Below are positions 1 through 6,708 of a stretch of DNA of 13,558 nucleotides, piece after piece (position 1 is the first letter of the stretch; every line of letters starts with the position of its first letter). The DNA is from Acidimicrobiia bacterium (GTDB lineage Bacteria; Actinomycetota; Acidimicrobiia; Spongiisociales; ZC4RG35). The notes under the pieces were generated by a model. That model saw nothing but the letters and a program-made list of their open reading frames with translations, was not told the DNA's origin and did not search any database. The position numbers and the translations under genes are program-made. The stretch is from positions 1 to 13,558 of the forward strand of contig JAOUGY010000073.1 of assembly GCA_029865445.1 (NCBI GenBank). Reading direction: 5' to 3'.

Positions 1-279
1 GTCATGAATGAGGGCGTGGACATCCTCAACCTCCGCTCCAGGGGCAACGATTTCGATTGCGAAGTCGGGGCAATGCCATTCGCACAGCTTGCATCCGATG
101 CACTTGTCCAGACCCGGCGTCAGCGGATAGTTCTCCTCGTCGGGCGCCAGCACCTTTTGGGGGCACCAGGCCACACACAACCCGCACGCCTTGCAGAAGT
201 CCTTGTAGACCCGGATCTCGTAGACACCGGGTGTGATCACCTTGTGGTCGGTCGGGACGGCCTCCGTGGTCACATCCAT
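1..279 (-). CDS. 4Fe-4S ferredoxin subunit of 2-oxoacid oxidoreductase (partial)
   Basis: The reading frame stays open from an ATG at 279 down to the window edge, giving 93 residues with no stop, so the 3' end is missing. It shows two complete [4Fe-4S] binding motifs: CKACGLCVAWCP (Cys 29, 32, 35, 39) and CIGCKLCEWHCP (Cys 60, 63, 66, 70). This is the layout of the small delta (KorD/OorD/PorD-type) subunit that carries electrons from the catalytic subunits of 2-oxoacid:ferredoxin oxidoreductases. An AGGA lies 6 nt before the ATG, and the start overlaps the 3' end of the beta-subunit gene by 10 nt, so the two are probably translationally coupled. The alpha subunit would be expected next, outside the window. 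A free-standing ferredoxin is possible, but the overlap argues for a dedicated subunit. Confidence 0.88.
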   Translation of the reverse strand, partial: MDVTTEAVPTDHKVITPGVYEIRVYKDFCKACGLCVAWCPQKVLAPDEENYPLTPGLDKCIGCKLCEWHCPDFAIEIVAPGAEVEDVHALIHD

Positions 280-1187
280 CCGCCGTCCTCGTCGTCCTTG
301 TCGAATTTCTGGCGATATCGGTGACTGAGATCGACAGAGCCGGTCTTCTCCCAGATGACGCCCCGGCCTTGACGATCGTCTTTCGTGACGCCCTCTTTGC
401 GCAGCAGGTCGGCGCCGGTCTCGAGACCCTCGGCGGTGACGGCGTGGGAGAGGCTCGCCCGGCGCAGGAGGGTCGGGTTGGTGCGGACCGTGTCCTTGTC
501 CATGGCGGCGATCATGTCGGTGGCTTCCGGCATGCCGTTCATTCGGCCGTAGATGACGTGGCAGTTCGACACGACCTCGACGAGTGCGAAACCGTCGATG
601 GCAAGCGCCTTCTCCACGGTCTTGGCGAGTGAGGCGGTGTGGTTGACCGTCGCCCGGGCGAAGTAGGCGGCACCGGCGGTACGGGCGAGTGCCTCGAGAT
701 CCATCGGACGCTCGAACGAGCCGATGGACGCGGTGGTCGACACGCCTCCCACCGGTGTCGTCGGCGAGGACTGACCGCCGGTCAACCCGTACACGTTGTT
801 GTTGACCACCACCGCAACCATTCCGATGTTGCGGCGGATCGCATGGACGAGGTGGTTCCCACCGATCGACATTGCGTCGCCGTCGCCCATGACCGTTATC
901 ACCGTCTGGCTCGGGTTGGCCATCTTGATGCCGGTGGCAAAGGCAGGGGCCCGGCCGTGAGTCGTGTGGATGGTGTTGAAGTCGACGTACCCGGACATGC
1001 GCCCGGTGCAGCCGATCCCCGAGACCATCGTCACGTCGTTCTTGTCGAGGCCTCGGTAGTGCACGGCCTGCACGATTGCGTTCATGATGATGCCGAGACC
1101 GCAACCCGAGCACCAGGTGGTCGGCATCCGGTCGACCCGGAGGTAGTCGCGCAGGGTCAGCGAGATCTGAACGGTTGCGTTGCTCAA
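270..1187 (-). CDS. korB: 2-oxoglutarate/2-oxoacid:ferredoxin oxidoreductase, beta subunit
   Basis: A 305-residue thiamine-diphosphate-binding beta subunit. It would catalyse CoA- and ferredoxin-dependent oxidative decarboxylation of a 2-oxoacid together with an alpha/gamma partner in the cytoplasm. The TPP/Mg motif begins at GDGD (101-104) and ends at the NNN of 129-131. The stretch GGNHLVHAIRRN followed by YGLTGGQSSPTTP is characteristic of the KorB/OorB group. Candidate cluster cysteines are C26 and C29 (WCSGCG), C60 (GIGCTG) and C209 (SNCH). Family knowledge favours 2-oxoglutarate as substrate; branched-chain 2-oxoacids cannot be excluded. The start is a TTG at 1187 with GGGAGG 7 nt upstream. 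It overlaps the stop of the GntR gene (TTGA), and the 3' end overlaps the ferredoxin gene, so the three genes form one transcript. The length is usual for the family. Confidence 0.92.
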   Translation of the reverse strand: MSNATVQISLTLRDYLRVDRMPTTWCSGCGLGIIMNAIVQAVHYRGLDKNDVTMVSGIGCTGRMSGYVDFNTIHTTHGRAPAFATGIKMANPSQTVITVMGDGDAMSIGGNHLVHAIRRNIGMVAVVVNNNVYGLTGGQSSPTTPVGGVSTTASIGSFERPMDLEALARTAGAAYFARATVNHTASLAKTVEKALAIDGFALVEVVSNCHVIYGRMNGMPEATDMIAAMDKDTVRTNPTLLRRASLSHAVTAEGLETGADLLRKEGVTKDDRQGRGVIWEKTGSVDLSHRYRQKFDKDDEDGGWM

Positions 1188-1855
1188 GAGACGGCCTCCC
1201 GGTCGACGCGTCCGTCTTCGATGTGTCCGACGAAGGCGTGGTGGTGTGTCCTCACGGCTCGTTCGACTCCTTCGCCGTCGCCGGCGCGGATCGCTTCGAG
1301 GATGGCTCGATGTTCAATACCGGTGCGGCGTGCCCGGTCGGCGTGTTCGCCGCCGAGTGCCCGCAGTCTCCGGACCTGGGCGTTCAACGACTCCAACAAT
1401 GGAACGACGTGCCGGTTCGAGTTGCGACCGAGGATCAGGTCGTGGAACCGCTCGGCGAGCTCGTGTGCTTCCCGCAGCCTGTTTCGCTCGACTGCCGTGT
1501 CGTACCGGTCGAGTAGGTCCTCGGCTTCGACGAAGTCCTCGTCAGAGAGCCCGGTCATCGCGGACCGGGTGGCAACGGCCTCCAGCACCGATCGGAGTTC
1601 GATGAGGTCGCGGGCGTCGGCGGGGTCGATCTCGGCGACGTAGGTGGCCCGGTAGGGGATGCGGACGACGAGGCCTTCGTGTTCGAGCTGCGCGAGCGCT
1701 TGCCGGACCGGTGTCTTGGAGATACCGAGCTGGGCGGCCAGTTCGTCCTCGACGATTGCATCGCCCGGACCGAGGTCGAGGTTGATGATCGCCTCTTTGA
1801 TGGCGGCGTACGCCTGCTCGGCCAGGGTGCCCTTGGGATTGAGACTGACGACCAT
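1184..1855 (-). CDS. GntR-family transcriptional regulator, FCD (FadR-like) domain
   Basis: A 223-residue regulator. The N-terminal winged helix-turn-helix spans about residues 10-75, with the recognition-helix segment ISKTPVRQAL at 45-54. The C-terminal all-helical FCD domain (about 85-215) keeps the His positions that usually bind a metal in this family: H138 in RFHDL, H182 in EHRAILEAI, and the HHH at 204-206. FCD regulators commonly sense organic acids, which fits co-transcription with a 2-oxoacid oxidoreductase, but the effector is not visible. The ATG at 1855 has no Shine-Dalgarno sequence. A -10-like TACGAT lies 8 nt before it, so the mRNA is probably leaderless. The gene is the first of its operon, with a perfect palindrome on the promoter, which points to autoregulation. 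Confidence 0.93.
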   Translation of the reverse strand: MVVSLNPKGTLAEQAYAAIKEAIINLDLGPGDAIVEDELAAQLGISKTPVRQALAQLEHEGLVVRIPYRATYVAEIDPADARDLIELRSVLEAVATRSAMTGLSDEDFVEAEDLLDRYDTAVERNRLREAHELAERFHDLILGRNSNRHVVPLLESLNAQVRRLRALGGEHADRARRTGIEHRAILEAIRAGDGEGVERAVRTHHHAFVGHIEDGRVDREAVS

Positions 1856-1858
1856 GAT

Positions 1859-1880
1859 CGAACATCGTATACGATGTTCG
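1859..1880. promoter_or_regulatory. Perfect 22-bp palindromic operator upstream of the GntR gene
   Basis: The half-site CGAACATCGTA is followed directly by its exact reverse complement, with no spacer. The core ATCGTATACGAT resembles the GTATAC-centred operators known for FCD-type GntR regulators. It begins 4 nt upstream of the ATG of the GntR gene. Very likely the binding site for that regulator, controlling itself and the downstream oxidoreductase genes. Confidence 0.8.
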
Positions 1881-1893
1881 ACGTCGATGTCGG
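1864..1893 (-). promoter_or_regulatory. Putative leaderless promoter of the GntR-korB operon
   Basis: Read on the minus strand, CCGACA (1893-1888, 4 of 6 matches to TTGACA) is followed after 18 nt by TACGAT (1869-1864, TAnnnT form). With usual spacing, transcription would begin at about 1855, the A of the GntR start codon. The -10 hexamer lies inside the 22-bp palindrome, so bound repressor would block RNA polymerase. Confidence 0.5.
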
Positions 1894-1898
1894 GGTGG

Positions 1899-1927
1899 AA
1901 GGGGCGGCCGGCGCCCGGCCGCCCCTT
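1899..1927 (-). terminator. GC-rich hairpin after the cpdB-like gene
   Basis: A perfect 13-bp stem (AAGGGGCGGCCGG, 1899-1911, pairing with 1915-1927) with a 3-nt loop. It begins 16 nt past the stop of the minus-strand nucleotidase gene. No U-tract follows, which is common in high-GC actinobacteria. It separates the nucleotidase transcript from the GntR operon, which runs in the same direction. Confidence 0.7.
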
Positions 1928-1943
1928 GCCCTCCAGCTCGCTC

Positions 1944-3749
1944 CTATGGCACTACGACGACCGGTGTGCCGCCCTGGACGAGTTGCCAGTCGACGCTGCC
2001 GAAAGCCGCAGGGTCGATGACAACATTCGTCTTCACCCAGTCGATGATCGACTCGCGGATGTCCACGAGCGGATTCCACAGGATGGGTGCTCCCACGACA
2101 TGGGGGAAGCCCCCGCCGCCATTCTGGCGGTAGTTGTTGATCGCCACGGCGAAGGCCGCGTTGGGATCGATGGGCGCCCCGTCGAACTCCAGGTTCGTGA
2201 TCCGGGAGCCGGCCGGTTGGTCGATGTCGATGTCGTAATCCAGTCCGTAGATCACGTCGTAGTTGTAGTCGGGACCGTTCCCCGAGATCTGGTCGGGTGT
2301 GTACGGCCCGGGAGCGCTGGGCGTGATGAAGAACTGAGCCGACCGCTCCAGATAATCCTTCAACTGGGCACCGGTGAGTTCGATCGCCAGCAGGGTGTTG
2401 TCGTAGATGTACATCCCGGCAACGTCTCGGACCGAGACATCTCCATCCGGAATGCCCGCAGTCCGGTTGAACGGCGCGGCGATCGACAGCACGGGCATGG
2501 ATTCGTACGCCGTGCCGGCCAGCCCCGCCTTCACTGCCTCGGATTGCACGTAGTTGATGAAATCGAGGGCGGGGACGTCGCGATATCTCGCAGCAGCGAG
2601 TGACATCTCTTCGAGCGAGGTGCCGATGACGCTGTTGACGTAGTCGACCGTGCGCTGATGGGGTTCGGCGAGGAGAGACACGATCTCGGTGCTCTCGGCC
2701 ACGCCTGTCACGTTGAGTGTCTGCGACGTCCTGGCGATCACGGCCCATTGGCCTTTCTGTTTCTCGAGATCGAGATCGATCACCGACAGGCGCCGCCCCC
2801 AATTCATCGGTTGGGTGAGGAGAACGTCGTCCCCTGTTGCGGGATTGACGATGATCTCCTGGGGGATGTCGCGATGGGAGTGTCCTGCCACGATGGCGTC
2901 GATTCCAGGCACCTCCTCTGCGAGCAGGCGTGCGAAATTCTCGGGCCACGGAATGGCGTCACCGTAGGAGGACCCGGTCGTGGCGCCCGAATGAGCGAGA
3001 ACGACCACGACGTCAGCTCCGTCGTCGAGCATCATCGGGACGTACTTGGCGGCGTACTCCACTCCGCCCTCAAATCCGACCACACCGGTCACGAGACCCT
3101 TGTCCCAGATGGCAGATCCTGGCGTCGTGACACCGAGGATCCCGACGCGAATCGGCTTCTTGCCCTTGAGGTTGATCGTTTCGATCACGTATGGCGTCAG
3201 CGCCGGAGTTGTGGTGTCCCATTCGACCACGTTGGCGCCCAGCACCGGAAAGTCCAGTTGGTCGATGAATGTCCGCAGGAACGGCACGCCGTAGTTGAAC
3301 TCGTGGTTGCCCACGACCATGGCGTCGTAGTCCATCGCATTCATCACCGAGGCGATCGGGTGTTCGACCCCGGTTTCGGTGAATGGTTCGACCTTGGCGT
3401 AGAACTGCGCCAGCGACGAGCCCTGGATCGTGTCGCCGTTGTCGAGCAGCAGCGTGTGATCGGCTCCGCGGTCGGACCGGATCTCGTCCACGAGCGTCGC
3501 CACCTTGGCGAGGCCCGTGTCGGTGGTGAATGGCCTGTTGTTGAAGTAATCCCAGTTGAGCAGGTAGCCGTGGACGTCGGTCGTCGCCATGACTGTGATG
3601 CTCGCTCGATGATTGGCCTCGGCCACGGGGTTGGTGGGCGCCGAGTTGGCAGGTAGCGCGATCGTGATCGCAGCGACCAGTGCCGTCAACGACACCCAGA
3701 TTCGATGGGCGCGACCGGAGTATCGGCCGTGCCCACGGTGTGTGCGCAT
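1944..3749 (-). CDS. cpdB: Secreted 2',3'-cyclic-nucleotide phosphodiesterase/3'-nucleotidase (CpdB-like)
   Basis: A 601-residue exported metallophosphoesterase of the 5'-nucleotidase superfamily. A signal peptide is clear: basic start (MRTHRGHGRYSGRAHR), hydrophobic core (WVSLTALVAAITIALP), and a likely cleavage after ANSA near residue 37. The two-metal site is seen in TTDVHG (D58, H60), DNGD (103-106), GNHE (147-150), AHSG (H253) and GHSH (289-292). The C-terminal domain has YDVIYGLDYDID and NNYRQNGGGGFP (538-549), which bind the nucleoside base. TTDVHGYLLNWDYF and YDVIYGLDYDID favour the CpdB branch over plain UshA-type enzymes. I chose the ATG at 3749 because AAGGAGAG precedes it and the signal peptide starts there; an ATG at 3800 has no such support. 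There is no sortase or membrane anchor, so the product is probably released. Its likely role is to release nucleosides and phosphate outside the cell. Confidence 0.9.
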   Translation of the reverse strand: MRTHRGHGRYSGRAHRIWVSLTALVAAITIALPANSAPTNPVAEANHRASITVMATTDVHGYLLNWDYFNNRPFTTDTGLAKVATLVDEIRSDRGADHTLLLDNGDTIQGSSLAQFYAKVEPFTETGVEHPIASVMNAMDYDAMVVGNHEFNYGVPFLRTFIDQLDFPVLGANVVEWDTTTPALTPYVIETINLKGKKPIRVGILGVTTPGSAIWDKGLVTGVVGFEGGVEYAAKYVPMMLDDGADVVVVLAHSGATTGSSYGDAIPWPENFARLLAEEVPGIDAIVAGHSHRDIPQEIIVNPATGDDVLLTQPMNWGRRLSVIDLDLEKQKGQWAVIARTSQTLNVTGVAESTEIVSLLAEPHQRTVDYVNSVIGTSLEEMSLAAARYRDVPALDFINYVQSEAVKAGLAGTAYESMPVLSIAAPFNRTAGIPDGDVSVRDVAGMYIYDNTLLAIELTGAQLKDYLERSAQFFITPSAPGPYTPDQISGNGPDYNYDVIYGLDYDIDIDQPAGSRITNLEFDGAPIDPNAAFAVAINNYRQNGGGGFPHVVGAPILWNPLVDIRESIIDWVKTNVVIDPAAFGSVDWQLVQGGTPVVVVP

Positions 3750-3764
3750 GTGTCTCTCCTTCGA

Positions 3765-3783
3765 CGACGTCAGGCAGACGTCG
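3765..3783. promoter_or_regulatory. Inverted repeat upstream of the cpdB-like gene
   Basis: CGACGTC, a 5-nt spacer and the exact complement GACGTCG. It lies just upstream of the Shine-Dalgarno sequence (about 3755-3761) of the minus-strand cpdB-like gene. It could be an operator or a leader stem-loop. No promoter hexamers are convincing here, so the role is open. Confidence 0.35.
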
Positions 3784-3872
3784 ACGCCCCACCGTCCCAC
3801 GCCTCACAATGACCCGCGGTCGCTCCCGGTAGAAGGGCCGGAGTGCCCCAGTGGGTCGGCGAGCGCAGCAGT

Positions 3873-3900
3873 CCCGAGGTCTGTCTCGATCGACCTCGGG
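3873..3900. promoter_or_regulatory. Inverted repeat in the GH42 upstream region with a degenerate DeoR-like site
   Basis: A perfect 9-bp inverted repeat (CCCGAGGTC / GACCTCGGG) flanks a 10-nt loop, 50 nt before the GH42 start. The segment TCTCGATCGACC (3884-3895), from the loop into the right arm, matches 9 of 12 positions of the TTTCGATCGAAA palindrome found upstream of the DeoR gene at 5791. The rest of the divergent region (3750-3950) shows only a weak -10-like TACACT at 3908. Whether GH42 shares the DeoR control is a guess. Confidence 0.35.
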
Positions 3901-3950
3901 CCGCAGATACACTCGCCCGTCCTTGGAAACCATCTAGTCAGGGGTTCGCC

Positions 3951-5771
3951 GTGCGGTTTGGTGTCTGTTACTACCCGGAGCAGTGGCCGGAGGACCGGTG
4001 GCCGGTCGACGTGCGCGAAATGGCAGACCTAGGCCTCGACCTGGTGAGGATCGGCGAGTTCGCGTGGTCCACGATCGAACCAGAACGCGGTCGATTCGAC
4101 TGGCGCGTCCTGGACCGAACCGTCGAGTTGGTGGCGCAAGCCGGGATGAAGTTGGTGATGGGTACCCCGACGGCGACCCCTCCGGTGTGGCTCGTTCTGG
4201 AGCGGCCGGACGTGTTGGGCGTGAACCCGGACGGTCGGCGCCGAGCGTATGGGAGCCGGCGTCACACGTGCACCACCTCATCGGCCTACAGGGAGGAATC
4301 CGCGCGAATCGTGGGAGCCATGGTCGACCGGTTTGGCTCGCACCCCGACGTCGTTGCCTGGCAGGTGGACAACGAGCCAGGGAACCACGACTCGGCTCGC
4401 TGTTGGTGCGACGAATGTCAGGCCGCCTTCACCGAATGGCTGGAGCACCGCTTCGGGTCCATCGATGAGCTCAACCGCCAGTGGGGGACCTCCTTCTGGT
4501 CGCAGACCTATCCGAGTTTCGAGAGCGTCCGGCTGCCGGTGCCGACCATGACCACGCACCACCCTGCTCTCCGGCTGGCCCATGCCAAGTTCGCCTCCGA
4601 CCAGAGCGTGGCTTTCTGTGGGGCGCAGTTCGAGATCATTCGGGCCGGCACCCCTCCGAACACGGAGATCACGACCAACCTCTACTGCGAGGACCTCGCG
4701 GTCGACGCCAGGGCACTCGCCCGGCTCGGAGGCGTCGCTTCGATGGACAACTACCCCCACGGTGTCGCCACCCCTCTCGACACTGCCTACCTGCTCGATC
4801 TCCACGCCGGCGCCGCAGGATCGGAGGGTCGGGCGTGGGTGATGGAACAACAGGTCGGGCCGGTCAACTGGACTTCCGAGAATCCTCAGGTCCCGGATGG
4901 CCAGGTTCGAGTGTGGTTGTGGCAGGCGGCGCTCCATGGGTATGACGCCATCTTGCTCTTCCGATGGCGGGCAGCACGTTTCGGTCAGGAGCAATACCAC
5001 TCGGGCCTTCTCCGTCATGACGGCCAATCCCGTCGGGTCTCCGTCGAGATTCGATCGACGATGGAGGAGATCCGCACGGCAGGAGACGTCGCACCTCGGC
5101 CGACCGTCGCTCTCCTTCACTCCTACAAGGATGCGTGGGCGATGGGGATCAACCCTCACCGGGAGGGGTTGACCCACCGCAAGGTCCTTCACGAGGCGTA
5201 CGTCGCGGCCCGCAGGCTCGGACTCGATGTCGCCATCGTCGATTCCACCCACGATTTGACCGGCTTCGATCTCGTGCTCGCTCCGGGCCTTCAGATCACG
5301 ACCCCGGAACGGGTCGCCGCCCTGGACCAAGCGTTGGATGCGGGCGTCACCGTGGTCCTCGGTGCCCGCAGCCTCGTGATGGACCGGGAGAGCGCCTGGA
5401 CGGACCTGGCCCTTCCTGGCGGTCTCTCCGACAGGCTGGGAACGCGGGTGGTGGCCACGCTGAGCCAAACGGGCCCGGTTGTGGTGTCGCCGTGGGGCAC
5501 CCCGGCCGGGTGGTGGACCGACGTCCTCGAGGACGGCTCCGATGTGATGGTTCTGGCGCGATACGGCGGTGGCACATACCTGGACGACCGTCCGGCCGTC
5601 GTGCGCAACGGCAACCTCGTGTACGCGGGCTTCAGTGATCGCCGGTCTTGGCAAGCGCTGCTCGAGCATGTCACTTCCCGAATGGCCCATCCCGACAATC
5701 TGGAGGTGTTCGAACGAGGTGACACCGTCTGGGTGATAGACCATGCGGCCTTGACCGTGGGGAGACGGTAG
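3951..5771 (+). CDS. Beta-galactosidase, glycoside hydrolase family 42
   Basis: A 606-residue cytoplasmic enzyme (no signal peptide) that hydrolyses terminal beta-galactosyl residues. The N terminus, FGVCYYPEQWPE...VRIGEFAW, is classic GH42. The acid/base is E142 in VDNEPG with N141 beside it; the nucleophile is E299 in VMEQQVGPVNW. Four cysteines, C107, C151, C153 and C156 (CWCDEC), match the structural zinc cluster described in the Thermus enzyme. The TIM barrel covers about residues 1-380, followed by the trimerisation domain. The C-terminal beta domain looks shortened, so the protein is somewhat shorter than the usual 650-690. I start at GTG 3951, with AGGGG 6 nt upstream. An upstream ATG at 3843 would add 36 residues unlike the family. 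It stands alone at the head of the galactoside locus, 82 nt before the DeoR gene. Natural substrates may be galacto-oligosaccharides or plant beta-galactosides rather than lactose. Confidence 0.95.
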   Translation: MRFGVCYYPEQWPEDRWPVDVREMADLGLDLVRIGEFAWSTIEPERGRFDWRVLDRTVELVAQAGMKLVMGTPTATPPVWLVLERPDVLGVNPDGRRRAYGSRRHTCTTSSAYREESARIVGAMVDRFGSHPDVVAWQVDNEPGNHDSARCWCDECQAAFTEWLEHRFGSIDELNRQWGTSFWSQTYPSFESVRLPVPTMTTHHPALRLAHAKFASDQSVAFCGAQFEIIRAGTPPNTEITTNLYCEDLAVDARALARLGGVASMDNYPHGVATPLDTAYLLDLHAGAAGSEGRAWVMEQQVGPVNWTSENPQVPDGQVRVWLWQAALHGYDAILLFRWRAARFGQEQYHSGLLRHDGQSRRVSVEIRSTMEEIRTAGDVAPRPTVALLHSYKDAWAMGINPHREGLTHRKVLHEAYVAARRLGLDVAIVDSTHDLTGFDLVLAPGLQITTPERVAALDQALDAGVTVVLGARSLVMDRESAWTDLALPGGLSDRLGTRVVATLSQTGPVVVSPWGTPAGWWTDVLEDGSDVMVLARYGGGTYLDDRPAVVRNGNLVYAGFSDRRSWQALLEHVTSRMAHPDNLEVFERGDTVWVIDHAALTVGRR

Positions 5772-5790
5772 AAGACAATTTCTCCCAAGG

Positions 5791-5835
5791 TTTCGATCGA
5801 AAGTTCGATACTTTCGATTGACAAATGATCGAAAG
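5791..5835. promoter_or_regulatory. Multi-site DeoR operator array
   Basis: Four half-sites alternate in orientation: TTTCGAT (5791-5797), ATCGAAA (5796-5802), TTTCGAT (5812-5818) and ATCGAAA (5828-5834). They form three nested palindromes: TTTCGATCGAAA (5791-5802); ATCGAAAGT / ACTTTCGAT with a 5-nt spacer (5796-5818); and CTTTCGAT / ATCGAAAG with a 9-nt spacer (5811-5835). Same-orientation half-sites are 21 and 32 bp apart, about two and three helical turns. DeoR-family repressors typically bind repeated sites of this kind near their own genes. The array ends 18 nt before the DeoR start and overlaps the -35 element. Confidence 0.82.
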
Positions 5836-5847
5836 CAAACGTAAGTT
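5818..5847 (+). promoter_or_regulatory. Promoter of the DeoR-transport-GH36-galT operon
   Basis: A perfect -35 hexamer TTGACA (5818-5823) is followed after 18 nt by a TAnnnT-type -10, TAAGTT (5842-5847). Initiation about 7 nt later would fall at 5854, the A of the DeoR ATG, so the transcript is probably leaderless. The -35 lies within the operator array, which suggests direct repression. Confidence 0.6.
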
Positions 5848-5853
5848 CTGAGA

Positions 5854-6645
5854 ATGGGAGAGATCGCCGTTCCCGCAACGGTTCGCCGAGAGCGAATGCT
5901 GACCATGATCAGGACCCGAGAGTTCACTCGGGTCACCGATCTCTCCGATGCCTTCGGTATCTCTGAAGTGACCGTTCGCTCTGATCTCGACCACCTAGAG
6001 CGGCGAGGCAACGTCCGCCGGGTTCACGGCGGGGCGGTTCCAGATGACAGGCCGCCTCGTCGGGAGCGGCCGTTTGAGGAGGTCGCCACGACGGGCAGCG
6101 CCGAGAAGCGGGCCATCGGCGCACAGGCCGCCGCCATGGTGAGCAGCGGCGACACGGTGATCATGGATGTCGGGACGACCACCACCGAGGTCTCACGAGC
6201 GTTGATGGGCCGTGATGATCTGTCCGATGTCACGGTCGTCACCAACGGTCTGAACATCGCCCTCGAATTCGAGGCGGCGATGCCCCGCTTCTCGGTTGTC
6301 GTCACCGGGGGCACGGTCCGGCCTCTCCAGCACTCCCTCGTCTCGCCCTACGCCGGTCTTGTTCTCGATCAACTGAACGCCGACCTTCTGTTCCTCGGGT
6401 GCAACGGGATCCACCCCGAGGCAGGCATCACCAACGTGAACATGCCCGAGGCCGAGATGAAGCGACAAATGATGCGGGCGACGCGGAGGACGGTCGCCGT
6501 GGCCGACGGATCGAAGGTGGGCGAGGTCAGCGTCGCCCGGATCTGTCACGTCGACGAGATCGACCGGCTCATCACGGCATCGTCGGCACCGATCGAGATG
6601 CTCGATCAGCTCGAACAGGCCGGACTCGAAATCGAAACGGTTTGA
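5854..6645 (+). CDS. DeoR-family transcriptional repressor of galactoside operon
   Basis: A 263-residue regulator. The N-terminal DeoR helix-turn-helix (about 8-60) includes VTDLSDAFGISEVTVRSDL and ends in the family signature RRVHGGAV (55-62). The C-terminal sugar-phosphate sensor domain (DeoRC, about 80-235) has DVGTTTTEVSRAL (105-117), TNGLNIA and the FLGCNGIHPEAG segment. DeoR proteins usually respond to a phosphorylated sugar. Given galT and the galactosidases here, a galactose-pathway phosphate such as galactose 1-phosphate or tagatose phosphate is a reasonable guess. No Shine-Dalgarno sequence precedes the ATG, and the promoter position implies a leaderless start. The repressor is the first gene of the operon it probably controls and should be autorepressed through the upstream array. 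Confidence 0.93.
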   Translation: MGEIAVPATVRRERMLTMIRTREFTRVTDLSDAFGISEVTVRSDLDHLERRGNVRRVHGGAVPDDRPPRRERPFEEVATTGSAEKRAIGAQAAAMVSSGDTVIMDVGTTTTEVSRALMGRDDLSDVTVVTNGLNIALEFEAAMPRFSVVVTGGTVRPLQHSLVSPYAGLVLDQLNADLLFLGCNGIHPEAGITNVNMPEAEMKRQMMRATRRTVAVADGSKVGEVSVARICHVDEIDRLITASSAPIEMLDQLEQAGLEIETV

Positions 6646-6649
6646 AAGG

Positions 6650-6683
6650 CTTCCCGGTGTCATTCGGGAGGAATAACGGGAAG
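6650..6683 (+). promoter_or_regulatory. Alternative stem-loops between the DeoR gene and the binding-protein gene
   Basis: The arm CTTCCCG (6650-6656) can pair perfectly with CGGGAAG (6677-6683), or, with one G-U pair, with CGGGAGG (6665-6671) across an 8-nt loop. The two pairings exclude each other. The right arms are purine-rich and Shine-Dalgarno-like but lie upstream of the likelier AAGGAG at 6695. It may modulate mRNA processing or translation; this is only a structural observation. Confidence 0.3.
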
Positions 6684-6708
6684 AGAACCAATGGAAGGAG
6701 CCAACCCC

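Noticed and set aside
639..1643. Open frame of 334 codons on the plus strand opposite korB and the GntR gene
   Set aside because: It is opposite two conserved genes and is dominated by Arg, His, Ser and Gly without domain signals.
3750..3800. Upstream ATG at 3800 for the cpdB-like gene
   Set aside because: AAGGAGAG precedes the ATG at 3749, and a normal signal peptide starts there; the longer form would bury it behind 17 unrelated residues.
3843..3950. Upstream ATG extension of the GH42 gene by 36 codons
   Set aside because: The added residues do not resemble GH42 proteins or a signal peptide, and a good AGGGG lies 6 nt before the GTG at 3951, where family similarity begins.
5796..5818. Reading the 23-bp inverted repeat after GH42 as a transcription terminator
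   Set aside because: It could fold as a 9-bp stem, but it is AT-rich, lacks a U-tract and is one of several overlapping copies of the same half-site, which fits an operator better.
4278..6011. Open frame of 577 codons antisense to GH42 and crossing the operator gap
   Set aside because: It covers the GH42 catalytic region and the operator array on the opposite strand and has no family features; GC-driven lack of stops explains it.
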